Shown one piece after another: positions 8,697 to 15,122 of a stretch of DNA of 42,574 bases. The notes under the pieces are model-generated. The model made no database searches. It was not told where the DNA came from and worked only from the letters and a program-made list of their open reading frames with translations. Source of the stretch: a virus; the IMG/VR virus record IMGVR_UViG_3300042558_001443, positions 1 to 42,574 of that record; one strand, written 5' to 3'. Made by a program: the position numbers and the translations under genes. The first letter of the stretch is position 1. The number at the start of each line of letters is the position of its first letter.

Positions 8697-8985
8697 CGTC
8701 TTCGTTTAATTCTTCAATTAAGATTTTATATTTTATTAGTGTATTAAATGCAATTTTAAAAGATGTTGTAGTGGTATTTTTTGCGAACACTCCCATTTCT
8801 TCGTCCACATCGTCAATTTCACCTAACACTCTTTCTAAACACATTTTTATTATTTCGTATTTGAAAATGTTGATTTCGGTTGCCCCCTCATCTTCATCAT
8901 CTTCTTCTACTGTTTTGTTTGTTCTACATTTGTCTGTGATTCCATCGATATCAATGTAGTAGTTTTTTCCGAATAGTTCAACCAT
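8689..8985 (-). CDS. Small acidic conserved protein in the sigma operon
   Basis: A 98-residue, strongly acidic protein (KTVEEDDEDEGATEINIFKY, ending EELNEDDE). The pattern NYYIDIDGITDKCR, then INIFKYEIIKMCLERVL, then SFKIAFNTLIKYKIL looks like one compact conserved domain, so the N-terminus is probably real even though its first 79 nt overlap the 3' end of the HAD-like gene in another frame. It also overlaps the downstream glycosyltransferase by 8 nt. Because it is small, acidic and in the same operon as the gp55-like sigma, a transcription accessory role like T4 gp33 is conceivable but unsupported by any motif. Function unknown. Confidence 0.65.
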   Translation of the reverse strand: MVELFGKNYYIDIDGITDKCRTNKTVEEDDEDEGATEINIFKYEIIKMCLERVLGEIDDVDEEMGVFAKNTTTTSFKIAFNTLIKYKILIEELNEDDE

Positions 8986-9560
8986 GGTTCTTGTATTTCA
9001 GTTAATTTAGATATTTCTTTTTTATAAGTAAAGTGTGCATTATATTTGGTATTAAATTTGATGGCAACCTTATCTTCTGGACATTCATCTAACACAAGTT
9101 TTTTATCGGTAATCCAAACATCACATTTCTTCCACAACTCTTTAATGTTATCACTTTTATCAAATTTAATATTATTACCTAAAAATCCATTTTTTGATAA
9201 AAAGAATAATGTTGCTGGTTTTGATTTACCTAATTCATCTAATCCAATCAAAGTAAAATTATGTTCTTGATTATCATAAATCATTTTATGTAAATCTGTA
9301 AATGTTGTTGAATAACTTAATCCCGCATGACCAAATATTTCAATTGGATATTCCATAAACGTAAAAAACTCATACTCTTCCTTTGACTGGAATCTGTATG
9401 AGTTCATTAAATTATCGTTTTCTATTGGCTCGGTCACACCATAGTCAAATGTATTATCTTCAATTACAACATCATCCACTAAAAATGCTTCGTTGTAATG
9501 ATATTCGAATTTTTGTATTGTGTTTCTTAAAACACCATCGATACTAATGTATACTTCCAT
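8907..9560 (-). CDS. HAD-like protein with altered nucleophile motif
   Basis: A 217-residue protein that begins MEVYISIDGVLRNT. This is the position and shape of HAD motif I (normally hhDxDGV/T), but the first Asp, the catalytic nucleophile, is Ser6 here. The rest fits a HAD-type nucleotidase: NFTLIGLDELGKSKPATLFF (motif II plus Lys region, residues ~102-121) and CDVWITDKKLVLDECPEDK, then NTKYN (motif III/IV-like, ~148-175). The enzyme may be inactive or use different chemistry. Its last 26 codons overlap the 98-residue gene. It is the promoter-proximal gene of the operon that ends with the sigma factor. Family placement is by motif only. Confidence 0.65.
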   Translation of the reverse strand: MEVYISIDGVLRNTIQKFEYHYNEAFLVDDVVIEDNTFDYGVTEPIENDNLMNSYRFQSKEEYEFFTFMEYPIEIFGHAGLSYSTTFTDLHKMIYDNQEHNFTLIGLDELGKSKPATLFFLSKNGFLGNNIKFDKSDNIKELWKKCDVWITDKKLVLDECPEDKVAIKFNTKYNAHFTYKKEISKLTEIQEPWLNYSEKTTTLISMESQTNVEQTKQ

Positions 9561-9564
9561 TGAG

Positions 9565-9595
9565 TAAATATACCATCAAATATGTTATAAGTAAA
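9565..9595 (-). promoter_or_regulatory. Host-like (Bacteroidota) promoter of the HAD-to-sigma operon
   Basis: On the minus strand: TTTA (9595-9592), a 19-nt spacer, TATATTTA (9572-9565), then 4 nt to the ATG at 9560. This resembles the Bacteroidota form TTTG-N19/20-TAnnTTTG with one mismatch in each box. It would place the sigma factor under host RNA polymerase and give a nearly leaderless mRNA. Confidence 0.5.
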
Positions 9596-9596
9596 T

Positions 9597-9636
9597 AATA
9601 AACCCACACCATTATGATAAACGATGTGGGTTTATT
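9597..9636. terminator. Hairpin terminator downstream of phoH
   Basis: A perfect 12-bp inverted repeat (AATAAACCCACA at 9597-9608 with TGTGGGTTTATT at 9625-9636) encloses a 16-nt loop. Read on the minus strand it follows the phoH stop by 21 nt and ends in a T-rich tract, so it should end the phoH transcript just before the promoter of the HAD-to-sigma operon. Confidence 0.75.
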
Positions 9637-9656
9637 GTGCAAAATTAACTTTATTG

Positions 9657-10385
9657 TTAATCGTATCTATTAAGAATTTCTGATATGATTGGGTTTCTTA
9701 CAATATCTTCCATACCAAATTCAAAAACACCAATTCCTTTGACATCACCTAATCTTTTCTTTGCATCGTATAAACCGGATTTAGTTTTGTCTTTGAATTT
9801 ATCTGATTGTTCTAAATCCCCCGATAGAAAAAATTTAGAATTATAACCAATACGGGTTAGTAATAATTTTATCTGTGCAGGAGTTGCATTTTGTGCTTCT
9901 TCAAAAACTAATATTGTGTTATCCACGTTCCATCCTCTCATATATGCAAGTGCAGCAACTTCAATATATCCTTCATCTTTTAATTGCTCTCTAGCTTCTT
10001 TACCTATAATTTTATTTAATAGATAATAAGATGGATAAATGTATGGGTCTAACTTTTCTTCCAAACCGCCAGGCAATGAACCTAACTTTTCCTCAGCTTC
10101 AACTGCTGGTCTAACAATAATAATTTTTTCATATTTGTTAGAATCATCATGTAATAAATCCACTGCTCTTTTCATTGCAATGTATGATTTACCAACACCT
10201 GCAGGACCAAAACAAAGGGTAATTTGATTATCCCCCAATATATTCCAATATGTTTCTTGATTTTTAGTTAAGAACTTTTCTTTTGGTTTTTTTATGATTT
10301 GTCTAATTCTATCCTTATGTGTGATTTTTCTATCTTCCACTAATACAGGTGGTTGGGTTCTACTAGTTCTAGGTTTTACTGCCAA
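9657..10385 (-). CDS. phoH: PhoH-like P-loop ATPase
   Basis: A 242-residue protein with the complete PhoH ATPase core: GPAGVGKS Walker A at residues 60-67, IIVRPAVEAEEKLGSLPGG, then ILVFEEAQNA as Walker B (~154-163), then FLSGDLEQSD (sensor-like) and a final VRNPIISEIL. PhoH-like proteins are frequent in large phages; they are ATPases linked to RNA helicase/nuclease activity, with uncertain phage role. The reading frame has no ATG at its start; the best start is TTG at 10385, with a stop codon closing the frame further upstream. A TATTTAT element lies 31 nt upstream, and dUTPase ends 41 nt upstream. A strong hairpin terminator follows. Confidence 0.9.
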   Translation of the reverse strand: MAVKPRTSRTQPPVLVEDRKITHKDRIRQIIKKPKEKFLTKNQETYWNILGDNQITLCFGPAGVGKSYIAMKRAVDLLHDDSNKYEKIIIVRPAVEAEEKLGSLPGGLEEKLDPYIYPSYYLLNKIIGKEAREQLKDEGYIEVAALAYMRGWNVDNTILVFEEAQNATPAQIKLLLTRIGYNSKFFLSGDLEQSDKFKDKTKSGLYDAKKRLGDVKGIGVFEFGMEDIVRNPIISEILNRYD

Positions 10386-10416
10386 AATATATGTTTTTAA
10401 TTGTTCTTTATTTTTA

Positions 10417-10423
10417 ATAAATA
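10417..10423 (-). promoter_or_regulatory. Possible late-type element TATTTAT upstream of phoH
   Basis: AGATATTTATTA on the minus strand, 31 nt before the TTG start of phoH and just after the dUTPase stop. It fits the motif, but both the spacing and the gene class differ from most copies, so chance occurrence is more likely here than elsewhere. Confidence 0.35.
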
Positions 10424-10426
10424 TCT

Positions 10427-11026
10427 CTATTTACCCGTACTCCCGAATCCACCATTACCTCTTTCGGTGTTGGATAATTCGTCACTTTCAACTATTGTTA
10501 CTTTAGGAAAAGGAATGATTATGATTTGTGCACCTCTTTCACCTACCTTATATTTTATAGAGTCTAAACCATTTGTTTTGACAAAAGTGGCTTGTATTTC
10601 TCCTCTATAACCACTATCGATAACACCAACAGAGTTTGATAATAATAACTCTTGATTGCGAATGGATGAACGAGGAAACACCAAACCAACGTATCCTTTT
10701 GGTATTTCAAATGCAAGTCCGAAACCATATGATACGCTTGAGGTAGTATTCTCAATTTCTCTTGTTATTGTTAAATCCATTCCCGCGTCACCATCTTTTG
10801 AGTATGATGGTATCACCGCATTCTCATGTAGTTTTTTTACCTTTACGGGAATTTCAAATGAAGATGGATTTGGTACGATTTTATCTTTCGATACATCGTC
10901 CATTAAATTACCTAAAACTTTATTTATTTGGGTAAAAAATTCATCATCAACTTCGTCATCTGAACTTAAATCAGATTCAAATTCTTTTAATTTTTTTAAA
11001 TATTCTTCAAGACTATCTTTATCCAT
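10427..11026 (-). CDS. dut: dUTP pyrophosphatase (dUTPase) with N-terminal extension
   Basis: A 199-residue protein. All five motifs of trimeric dUTPases are present in order: DGDAGMDL (78-85), PRSS (118-121), GVIDSGYRGEI (134-144), ERGAQIII (163-170), and RGNGGFGSTGK (189-199), which is the last thing in the protein. It hydrolyses dUTP to dUMP and PPi, keeping uracil out of DNA and feeding dTMP synthesis. Residues 1-~57 form an acidic helical extension (SSDDEVDDEFFTQINKVL) absent from minimal ~140-residue dUTPases; its role is unknown. It overlaps the 73-residue gene upstream by 8 nt, in the operon driven from 12732. Confidence 0.95.
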   Translation of the reverse strand: MDKDSLEEYLKKLKEFESDLSSDDEVDDEFFTQINKVLGNLMDDVSKDKIVPNPSSFEIPVKVKKLHENAVIPSYSKDGDAGMDLTITREIENTTSSVSYGFGLAFEIPKGYVGLVFPRSSIRNQELLLSNSVGVIDSGYRGEIQATFVKTNGLDSIKYKVGERGAQIIIIPFPKVTIVESDELSNTERGNGGFGSTGK

Positions 11027-11240
11027 TTTTTTCTTTTTTGTCTGTGATCCATTTATCTAACTTCCTAACTCTTTCCTTTAAGTCGTTATCCTGAGGTCGT
11101 AAACAACACTCAACAAACACATCCGTTACCCTTTGTAGTTCTTCAAATGTAACTTGAACACCAACTGAATTGAGGTATTCTAAAGCCATTTTACTTTGCG
11201 ATTGACGCATAATTTGTATATCTCTTCCGTAGAAATCCAT
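11019..11240 (-). CDS. Small helical hypothetical protein upstream of dut
   Basis: A 73-residue protein (MDFYGRDIQIMRQSQSKMAL, then VTFEELQRVTDVFVECCLRP and a Lys/Asp-rich C-terminus). It is mainly helical, with an adjacent Cys pair (ECC). It overlaps dut by 8 nt, suggesting translational coupling. No family recognised. Confidence 0.65.
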   Translation of the reverse strand: MDFYGRDIQIMRQSQSKMALEYLNSVGVQVTFEELQRVTDVFVECCLRPQDNDLKERVRKLDKWITDKKEKNG

Positions 11241-11262
11241 TTCAGTTGGTGTTTAATTGTTA

Positions 11263-11493
11263 TTATCTATAATACTCAGGTGTGTTCTTTTCGTCAATGA
11301 CACAATCGATTTTTAATTTCTTAACATCGATAATTTGACTTGGACGAATGTCTCCAGCTAAAAATTTAGAAGCGGTGATATTTGCCTCTGCGTTTGATTC
11401 AGCTTGAACAATGATGTTTGATTTTGTTAAACGTGGGTTACCCTCTCTGTCTAATTGTTCGGATTCATATCCTACTGTTACTGTGTAATGCAT
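11263..11493 (-). CDS. Small beta-strand-rich hypothetical protein
   Basis: A 76-residue protein beginning HYTVTVGYESEQLDREGNPR, then SNIIVQAESNAEANITASKF and IIDVKKLKIDCVID. The strand-helix-strand layout with an 'A-ES-AEA' turn recalls small Bacteroidota proteins that reshape a sensory or nucleic-acid-binding strand set, but no family can be named. It lies 12 nt after the glycosyltransferase stop and 22 nt before the next gene, so it is part of the same operon. Confidence 0.65.
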   Translation of the reverse strand: MHYTVTVGYESEQLDREGNPRLTKSNIIVQAESNAEANITASKFLAGDIRPSQIIDVKKLKIDCVIDEKNTPEYYR

Positions 11494-11505
11494 AATTGTT
11501 TTTTT

Positions 11506-12732
11506 TTATTTGTTTATAATTGATTTGAAAAACTCTACTCTATCTTTACATACTTTTTTTAATGAGTACGTATCTTTTACTGTTTCATATAAACGATTAC
11601 CTAAATCCTCAATTAAATTCGGGTTTTCAACTAATCTTTTCATATGTTTAGCCCAATCTTTATGGTTTCTTTTAGGGTTCACTAATAAAGCATTTCCTTT
11701 ATTGTTTACAACACCATTATCAACCGCTGAAATTAAATCTAACGTATATGGGTTAGTTTCACTCGCTATTAATGCTTTTTTATGGAATCCCGCCTCAATA
11801 ACTTTTAATTGTGATTTATTCGCGTTAAATACCGACTCAACCAATGGTGCCAAAGATACATCAAAAGTATTATAATTCAAAGCATACTTTGAAACGTCTT
11901 GTGTCCACCTTCTTCTATATGGTTCATTAATGTCGTTATAATCACCTTGGACAAAGGTACCTAAGAATGATTTATATTCAGGACTTAACACTTTAAAATT
12001 ATCCGTGAATATTTTTTCGTACTTATACCAAACTGTTTCCATAGGTTGAATAGGTCTTTCTCTTTTTGCACCTGTTTTCATATCGACCTCAGTAACATTA
12101 CCTCTTAAGTCAAATCCACACAATACAAATTGTACCTTATCTTTAAATGAATTAAATGTTGTTGATATACCATTAGTTAGTAATTCTAAATCATATAAAT
12201 GAGAGGATCCGCCTAACCAACCAAACCTAACTTTATCTGATTTATCAGAATTTGATTGAAATTGTATTTCTTCATCATTAACTGCATTTGGAAATATTTC
12301 AATGTTTTTTACTTTTAATCTTTCTTTAATTGTATTTGCAAAAATAGGAGTGGTTGTTGAAACGTAATCAACTAATTTTAACATTTCAATTTTCATTTCA
12401 CCCATACCACTTTGTTTAATTTGGTAATACATTGGGTGTCGTTGGTCAACAAACCACATATCGTCAATGTCCATAATGACCTTAACTCCTTTTGATTTTA
12501 ACCAATTAATACGATCTATGTTTTCTTTATGTGTTGTTTGATGTATGAATGAATGGAAAATAACGATATCGTACCCTTCAAATAATTCGTCTCTATTTTC
12601 TAAACTGAAAACTAAATCGACGTGAACATCTTCTGAATGGTTATCCCCAATATATTTAAACGGGTCTAACATTCTAAATTTACCGACCCCATATCTATCG
12701 GGAGGTATTGCTAAAATTTTGATTTTTGACAT
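11506..12732 (-). CDS. Glycosyltransferase, GT-B fold (group 1-like)
   Basis: A 408-residue protein. The N-terminus IKILAIPPDRYGVGKFRMLD is the first Rossmann strand and Gly loop of GT-B glycosyltransferases. IMDIDDMWFVDQRHPMYY (~residues 90-107) and FPNAVN (~150) are typical of phage and bacterial group 1 enzymes. RFGWLGGSSHLYDLELL starts the second Rossmann domain, and LKVIEAGFHKKALIASETNP is the donor-sugar E-x7 region. This is the third glycosyltransferase within 6 kb. It heads an operon including two small proteins, dut and possibly phoH, and has a Bacteroidota-like promoter. Target unknown (DNA base, virion or cell surface). Confidence 0.8.
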   Translation of the reverse strand: MSKIKILAIPPDRYGVGKFRMLDPFKYIGDNHSEDVHVDLVFSLENRDELFEGYDIVIFHSFIHQTTHKENIDRINWLKSKGVKVIMDIDDMWFVDQRHPMYYQIKQSGMGEMKIEMLKLVDYVSTTTPIFANTIKERLKVKNIEIFPNAVNDEEIQFQSNSDKSDKVRFGWLGGSSHLYDLELLTNGISTTFNSFKDKVQFVLCGFDLRGNVTEVDMKTGAKRERPIQPMETVWYKYEKIFTDNFKVLSPEYKSFLGTFVQGDYNDINEPYRRRWTQDVSKYALNYNTFDVSLAPLVESVFNANKSQLKVIEAGFHKKALIASETNPYTLDLISAVDNGVVNNKGNALLVNPKRNHKDWAKHMKRLVENPNLIEDLGNRLYETVKDTYSLKKVCKDRVEFFKSIINK

Positions 12733-12751
12733 TATATTACTTTATATGTCT

Positions 12752-12782
12752 AAAATATACGAAAAAAAAATGAAAAAACAAA
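12752..12782 (-). promoter_or_regulatory. Host-like (Bacteroidota) promoter of the GT-dut operon
   Basis: On the minus strand: TTTG (12782-12779), exactly 19 nt, then TATATTTT (12759-12752), one base from TAnnTTTG. The ATG follows after 19 nt. This is one of the two cases with a perfect -33 TTTG. The TTTG abuts the stop of the upstream structural gene. Confidence 0.55.
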
Positions 12783-13358
12783 TTACTTAGCCTTATTTAC
12801 GCCAGTAATTTTTCCTTTGAATATTGAATCTCCAACCTTTAGGACTAAATTTTCATTGATGGATGAGGTTTGTGATGCAGTTAAAATTTGATTTAATTTT
12901 TCATCCATAACTTTACGAACGGTATTTTCAATAAGAACCGCAATGGCGTTCATATCAATATTACTCCCGATGTTAGTGTTCGTTTGTTTTGATTGTGAAG
13001 GTTTTGTACTAACACCCTCTTGTTCCATCAAACGTTTTGCACCTTTAACAAAGTCCATATCCAATGTATCATTTAAAGATATTTGAGGAATTGGGTTTTC
13101 AATCATAGCTCTTTTAATTGCTTCAGGTAATTTAGAATTTTGAATTTGATTAACATTCGGAGTACCCACCGGTCTTTGCGATGACGGGTTCGATTGCATT
13201 TGTGTATTGTTCATCACGTCTTCGGGTGCGGATCTTAAGATACTTTCATCTACTTGACCTCTCTGATAGTTACCACCATCTACTTTGTTCATAACTTTCT
13301 TAGCTTGAACCAATTTATGCATCAAATCGTTTTGTGATATTACTCCTTGTTGTGACAT
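12783..13358 (-). CDS. Conserved virion-type protein, unassigned
   Basis: A 191-residue protein. The N-terminal half is Gln/Asn/Pro-rich and probably disordered (MNNTQMQSNPSSQRPVGTPN). The middle has a helix (PQISLNDTLDMDFVKGAKRL), and residues ~130-190 form a compact end with AVLIENTVRKVMDEKLNQIL and VLKVGDSIFKGKITGV. It starts 4 nt after a TATTTAT element, so late structural expression is likely. Scaffold or head-associated roles fit this composition, but no motif proves it. Confidence 0.6.
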   Translation of the reverse strand: MSQQGVISQNDLMHKLVQAKKVMNKVDGGNYQRGQVDESILRSAPEDVMNNTQMQSNPSSQRPVGTPNVNQIQNSKLPEAIKRAMIENPIPQISLNDTLDMDFVKGAKRLMEQEGVSTKPSQSKQTNTNIGSNIDMNAIAVLIENTVRKVMDEKLNQILTASQTSSINENLVLKVGDSIFKGKITGVNKAK

Positions 13359-13362
13359 ACTA

Positions 13363-13369
13363 ATAAATA
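13363..13369 (-). promoter_or_regulatory. Late-type promoter element TATTTAT, 4 nt before ATG
   Basis: AAATATTTATTAGT precedes the ATG at 13358 on the minus strand with a 4-nt gap, same arrangement as at 6142 and 669. Confidence 0.6.
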
Positions 13370-13396
13370 TTTTTATATTTTAAATAATAACCTTTT

Positions 13397-14242
13397 TTAA
13401 TAAAACATTAAACGTTTAATTCTTTTTAAACTTTCCTGTAGATTTTTTCCTTCAATATCTTCTTCAGGATTAACGTCTGGTTTTTTTTCTGTTTCCGGTT
13501 GTGGTAATTCCTTCTCTACTTCTTTTTTAAACCTTTCTCTCGTACCCTGACCTGGTTTTATATTACCACCAATCTCTTTTTGTTTATTAATCCAATCGGT
13601 CTGTTTAGTTTTATATAATTCCTTTTGTTTAACTTCATAATCTTGATTATCACCATTTTGTGGTAATGCACTTGGTTTTTCCTGAGGTTTTGGTTGAGGT
13701 AATTCTTCAGGTTTAGTGGGTTCAGTTGGTGCAACTTTGGTTGGTTCGTCTGTAACTTTACTAACCGGAGGTTTTGTTGGTTCGGGTTTGGTAACCGTCG
13801 GTGTTGGCTTTTCCACTTTTTTAGTATCTGACGTTGTACCCCAATTTGTTGTAACGTATGTTGTTGTCATTGAATTATCAGAACCTTCCTTATATTGTGG
13901 TCTTTTCCCGTTAAAAATTTCATCAGTAACTTCAACATTACTCATTCTACCAACAATAAAAGTTCTCCACCCGTGTTTTGCAAATCCCTTTTTAGAAACT
14001 GATGGGGGTTGAACCCAAGCTCTAACAATTAAATTACCCTTTTTAGAAAGACCTAAAGCAACTGCCTCCGCCCTTACTCTATAACCATTTTTTACACTAT
14101 CTTTTTTAGGTTTTTGAGGACCCGAATAATAAAATGTAATCATATTCCTATTTTTGATGGCATCAACTATAGGTTTGGTTTTTGTTGTCTTTAATATGTT
14201 TTGTTCTTCAATTACGTTGAAGAATATTTTATTTATATTCAT
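13397..14242 (-). CDS. WYL-like domain protein with Pro-rich linker
   Basis: A 281-residue protein. Residues ~20-125 resemble a WYL-type small beta-barrel: PIVDAIKNRNMITFYYSG, then NGYRVRAEAVALGLSKKGNL, VRAWVQ and WRTFIVGRMSNVEVTDEIF, the order seen in WYL domains (ligand- or nucleic-acid-sensing folds in defence regulators). Residues ~145-200 are Pro/Thr/Lys/Glu repeats and likely extended. The C-terminus (NLQESLKRIKRLMFY) is a basic amphipathic helix similar in layout to the end of the 165-residue protein nearby. It lies in the unit starting at 15867 and has no own promoter motif. No DNA-binding domain is visible, so a transcription factor is not supported; it may be packaged in the virion. 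Confidence 0.6.
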   Translation of the reverse strand: MNINKIFFNVIEEQNILKTTKTKPIVDAIKNRNMITFYYSGPQKPKKDSVKNGYRVRAEAVALGLSKKGNLIVRAWVQPPSVSKKGFAKHGWRTFIVGRMSNVEVTDEIFNGKRPQYKEGSDNSMTTTYVTTNWGTTSDTKKVEKPTPTVTKPEPTKPPVSKVTDEPTKVAPTEPTKPEELPQPKPQEKPSALPQNGDNQDYEVKQKELYKTKQTDWINKQKEIGGNIKPGQGTRERFKKEVEKELPQPETEKKPDVNPEEDIEGKNLQESLKRIKRLMFY

Positions 14243-14245
14243 AAA

Positions 14246-14623
14246 TTAAAAATCAGGATACCTTTTTGATGAGTTGTATTTGTTTCTTGCAACAACATCA
14301 GTTCTTGATTTAATATCGGTTAATGATCCAACTTTACCATCTAATTCACCCTTACCCTTTTCGTCACCATCAGATAGAGCATCTTTATTTATCGAAGAGT
14401 AATTATTTTCTTTGTTAAATCTGTTTCTTCCAACATTATCGATTCTATTTTGGACATCAACAGACGAACCTATTGAATTATCTAGTTCACCCTTACCTCT
14501 AACGTCACCATCAGATAGAGCGTTTTTATTTGTGGAAGAATAGAATTTTTCTTCGTTATAGATGTTTGGTCCTAAAATTTCGGTTCTAAACTTCTGTGCT
14601 AAGATTTCTAATTGTGTTGCCAT
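14246..14623 (-). CDS. Tandem-repeat small protein (two 47-residue units plus partial)
   Basis: A 125-residue protein made almost wholly of repeats. Unit 1 is residues 16-62 and unit 2 residues 63-109, both with YSSxNKxALSDGDxxGKGELD; a third partial unit (110-125) ends YPDF. The Asp/Gly-rich SDGDxxGKG could be a metal or turn motif, unproven. It lies 3 nt upstream of the WYL-like gene and 1 nt after the 165-residue gene, within the late-type unit from 15867. Repetition with conserved acidic-Gly turns suggests a structural or binding role, such as one domain per virion subunit. Confidence 0.65.
   Translation of the reverse strand: MATQLEILAQKFRTEILGPNIYNEEKFYSSTNKNALSDGDVRGKGELDNSIGSSVDVQNRIDNVGRNRFNKENNYSSINKDALSDGDEKGKGELDGKVGSLTDIKSRTDVVARNKYNSSKRYPDF
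14297..14578 (-). repeat. 141-bp tandem duplication within the 125-residue gene
   Basis: Two in-frame copies of 141 bp (14438-14578 and 14297-14437) encode the 47-residue repeats. The stretch encoding ALSDGDxxGKGELD is also close at the DNA level, so the duplication appears fairly recent or is conserved by selection. Confidence 0.7.
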
Positions 14624-14624
14624 A

Positions 14625-15122
14625 TTAATAACGTATTAATTTTTTAAATTTTTCAATTTGTTCAAATAACCCCAAAGATACTATTGGGCTTATTGTATTT
14701 TTATGTGAATTATTTTTCATCATATTCAACGATGGGAATGTACTTGATTTTTTTGAGTGTGTTTTAAGGTGACTATTTGAACGCTCACCGCTAATTGCAC
14801 CAATCTCGTCGGCTCTTTTTCTTGAATCTTGATTATTACTCACCATGTCTCTTTCACCTTGTAAATATGTTTTTGACCATTCTTTCATCAAATCTCCACC
14901 AGCCAATTCATATTTTAATTTATCTTTAACTTTATCCATATATGTTAATTCATGGATAATTTTCTTTAATTGACCATATTTTACTGTTCCATCTTTAAGT
15001 AACTTTTCCGCCCTATCCTTCCCGTCAACATATTCTCCATTTAAGTGCATAACTCTTTGACTGATTTTATGCAGTATATTTTGTGGAATGTTAAAAACCC
15101 TATCTTTTAAATGATTATTCAT
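14625..15122 (-). CDS. Virion-type protein with basic C-terminal tail, unassigned
   Basis: A 165-residue protein. Residues 1-~70 are helical (LKDRVFNIPQNILHKISQRV, then DGTVKYGQLKKIIHEL). Residues ~95-140 are Ser/Asn/Lys-rich and probably flexible. The end, LFEQIEKFKKLIRY, is an amphipathic basic helix comparable with the end of the WYL-like protein. It overlaps the 250-residue gene by 8 nt. Role unknown; late head-associated protein by context. Confidence 0.6.
   Translation of the reverse strand: MNNHLKDRVFNIPQNILHKISQRVMHLNGEYVDGKDRAEKLLKDGTVKYGQLKKIIHELTYMDKVKDKLKYELAGGDLMKEWSKTYLQGERDMVSNNQDSRKRADEIGAISGERSNSHLKTHSKKSSTFPSLNMMKNNSHKNTISPIVSLGLFEQIEKFKKLIRY

Noticed and set aside
8447-8959. 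Plus-strand 170-codon ORF antisense to glycosyltransferase and acidic gene
   Set aside because: Composition (Ser/Ile/Leu/Cys rich) is that of a shadow frame; the minus-strand genes have clear motifs.
1893-10927. Plus-strand TATTTAT copies inside minus-strand genes (e.g. 1893, 10921)
   Set aside because: No gene start downstream; expected chance occurrences in A+T-rich coding DNA.
10656-11060. Plus-strand 134-codon ORF antisense to dUTPase
   Set aside because: Antisense shadow of a gene with all five dUTPase motifs.
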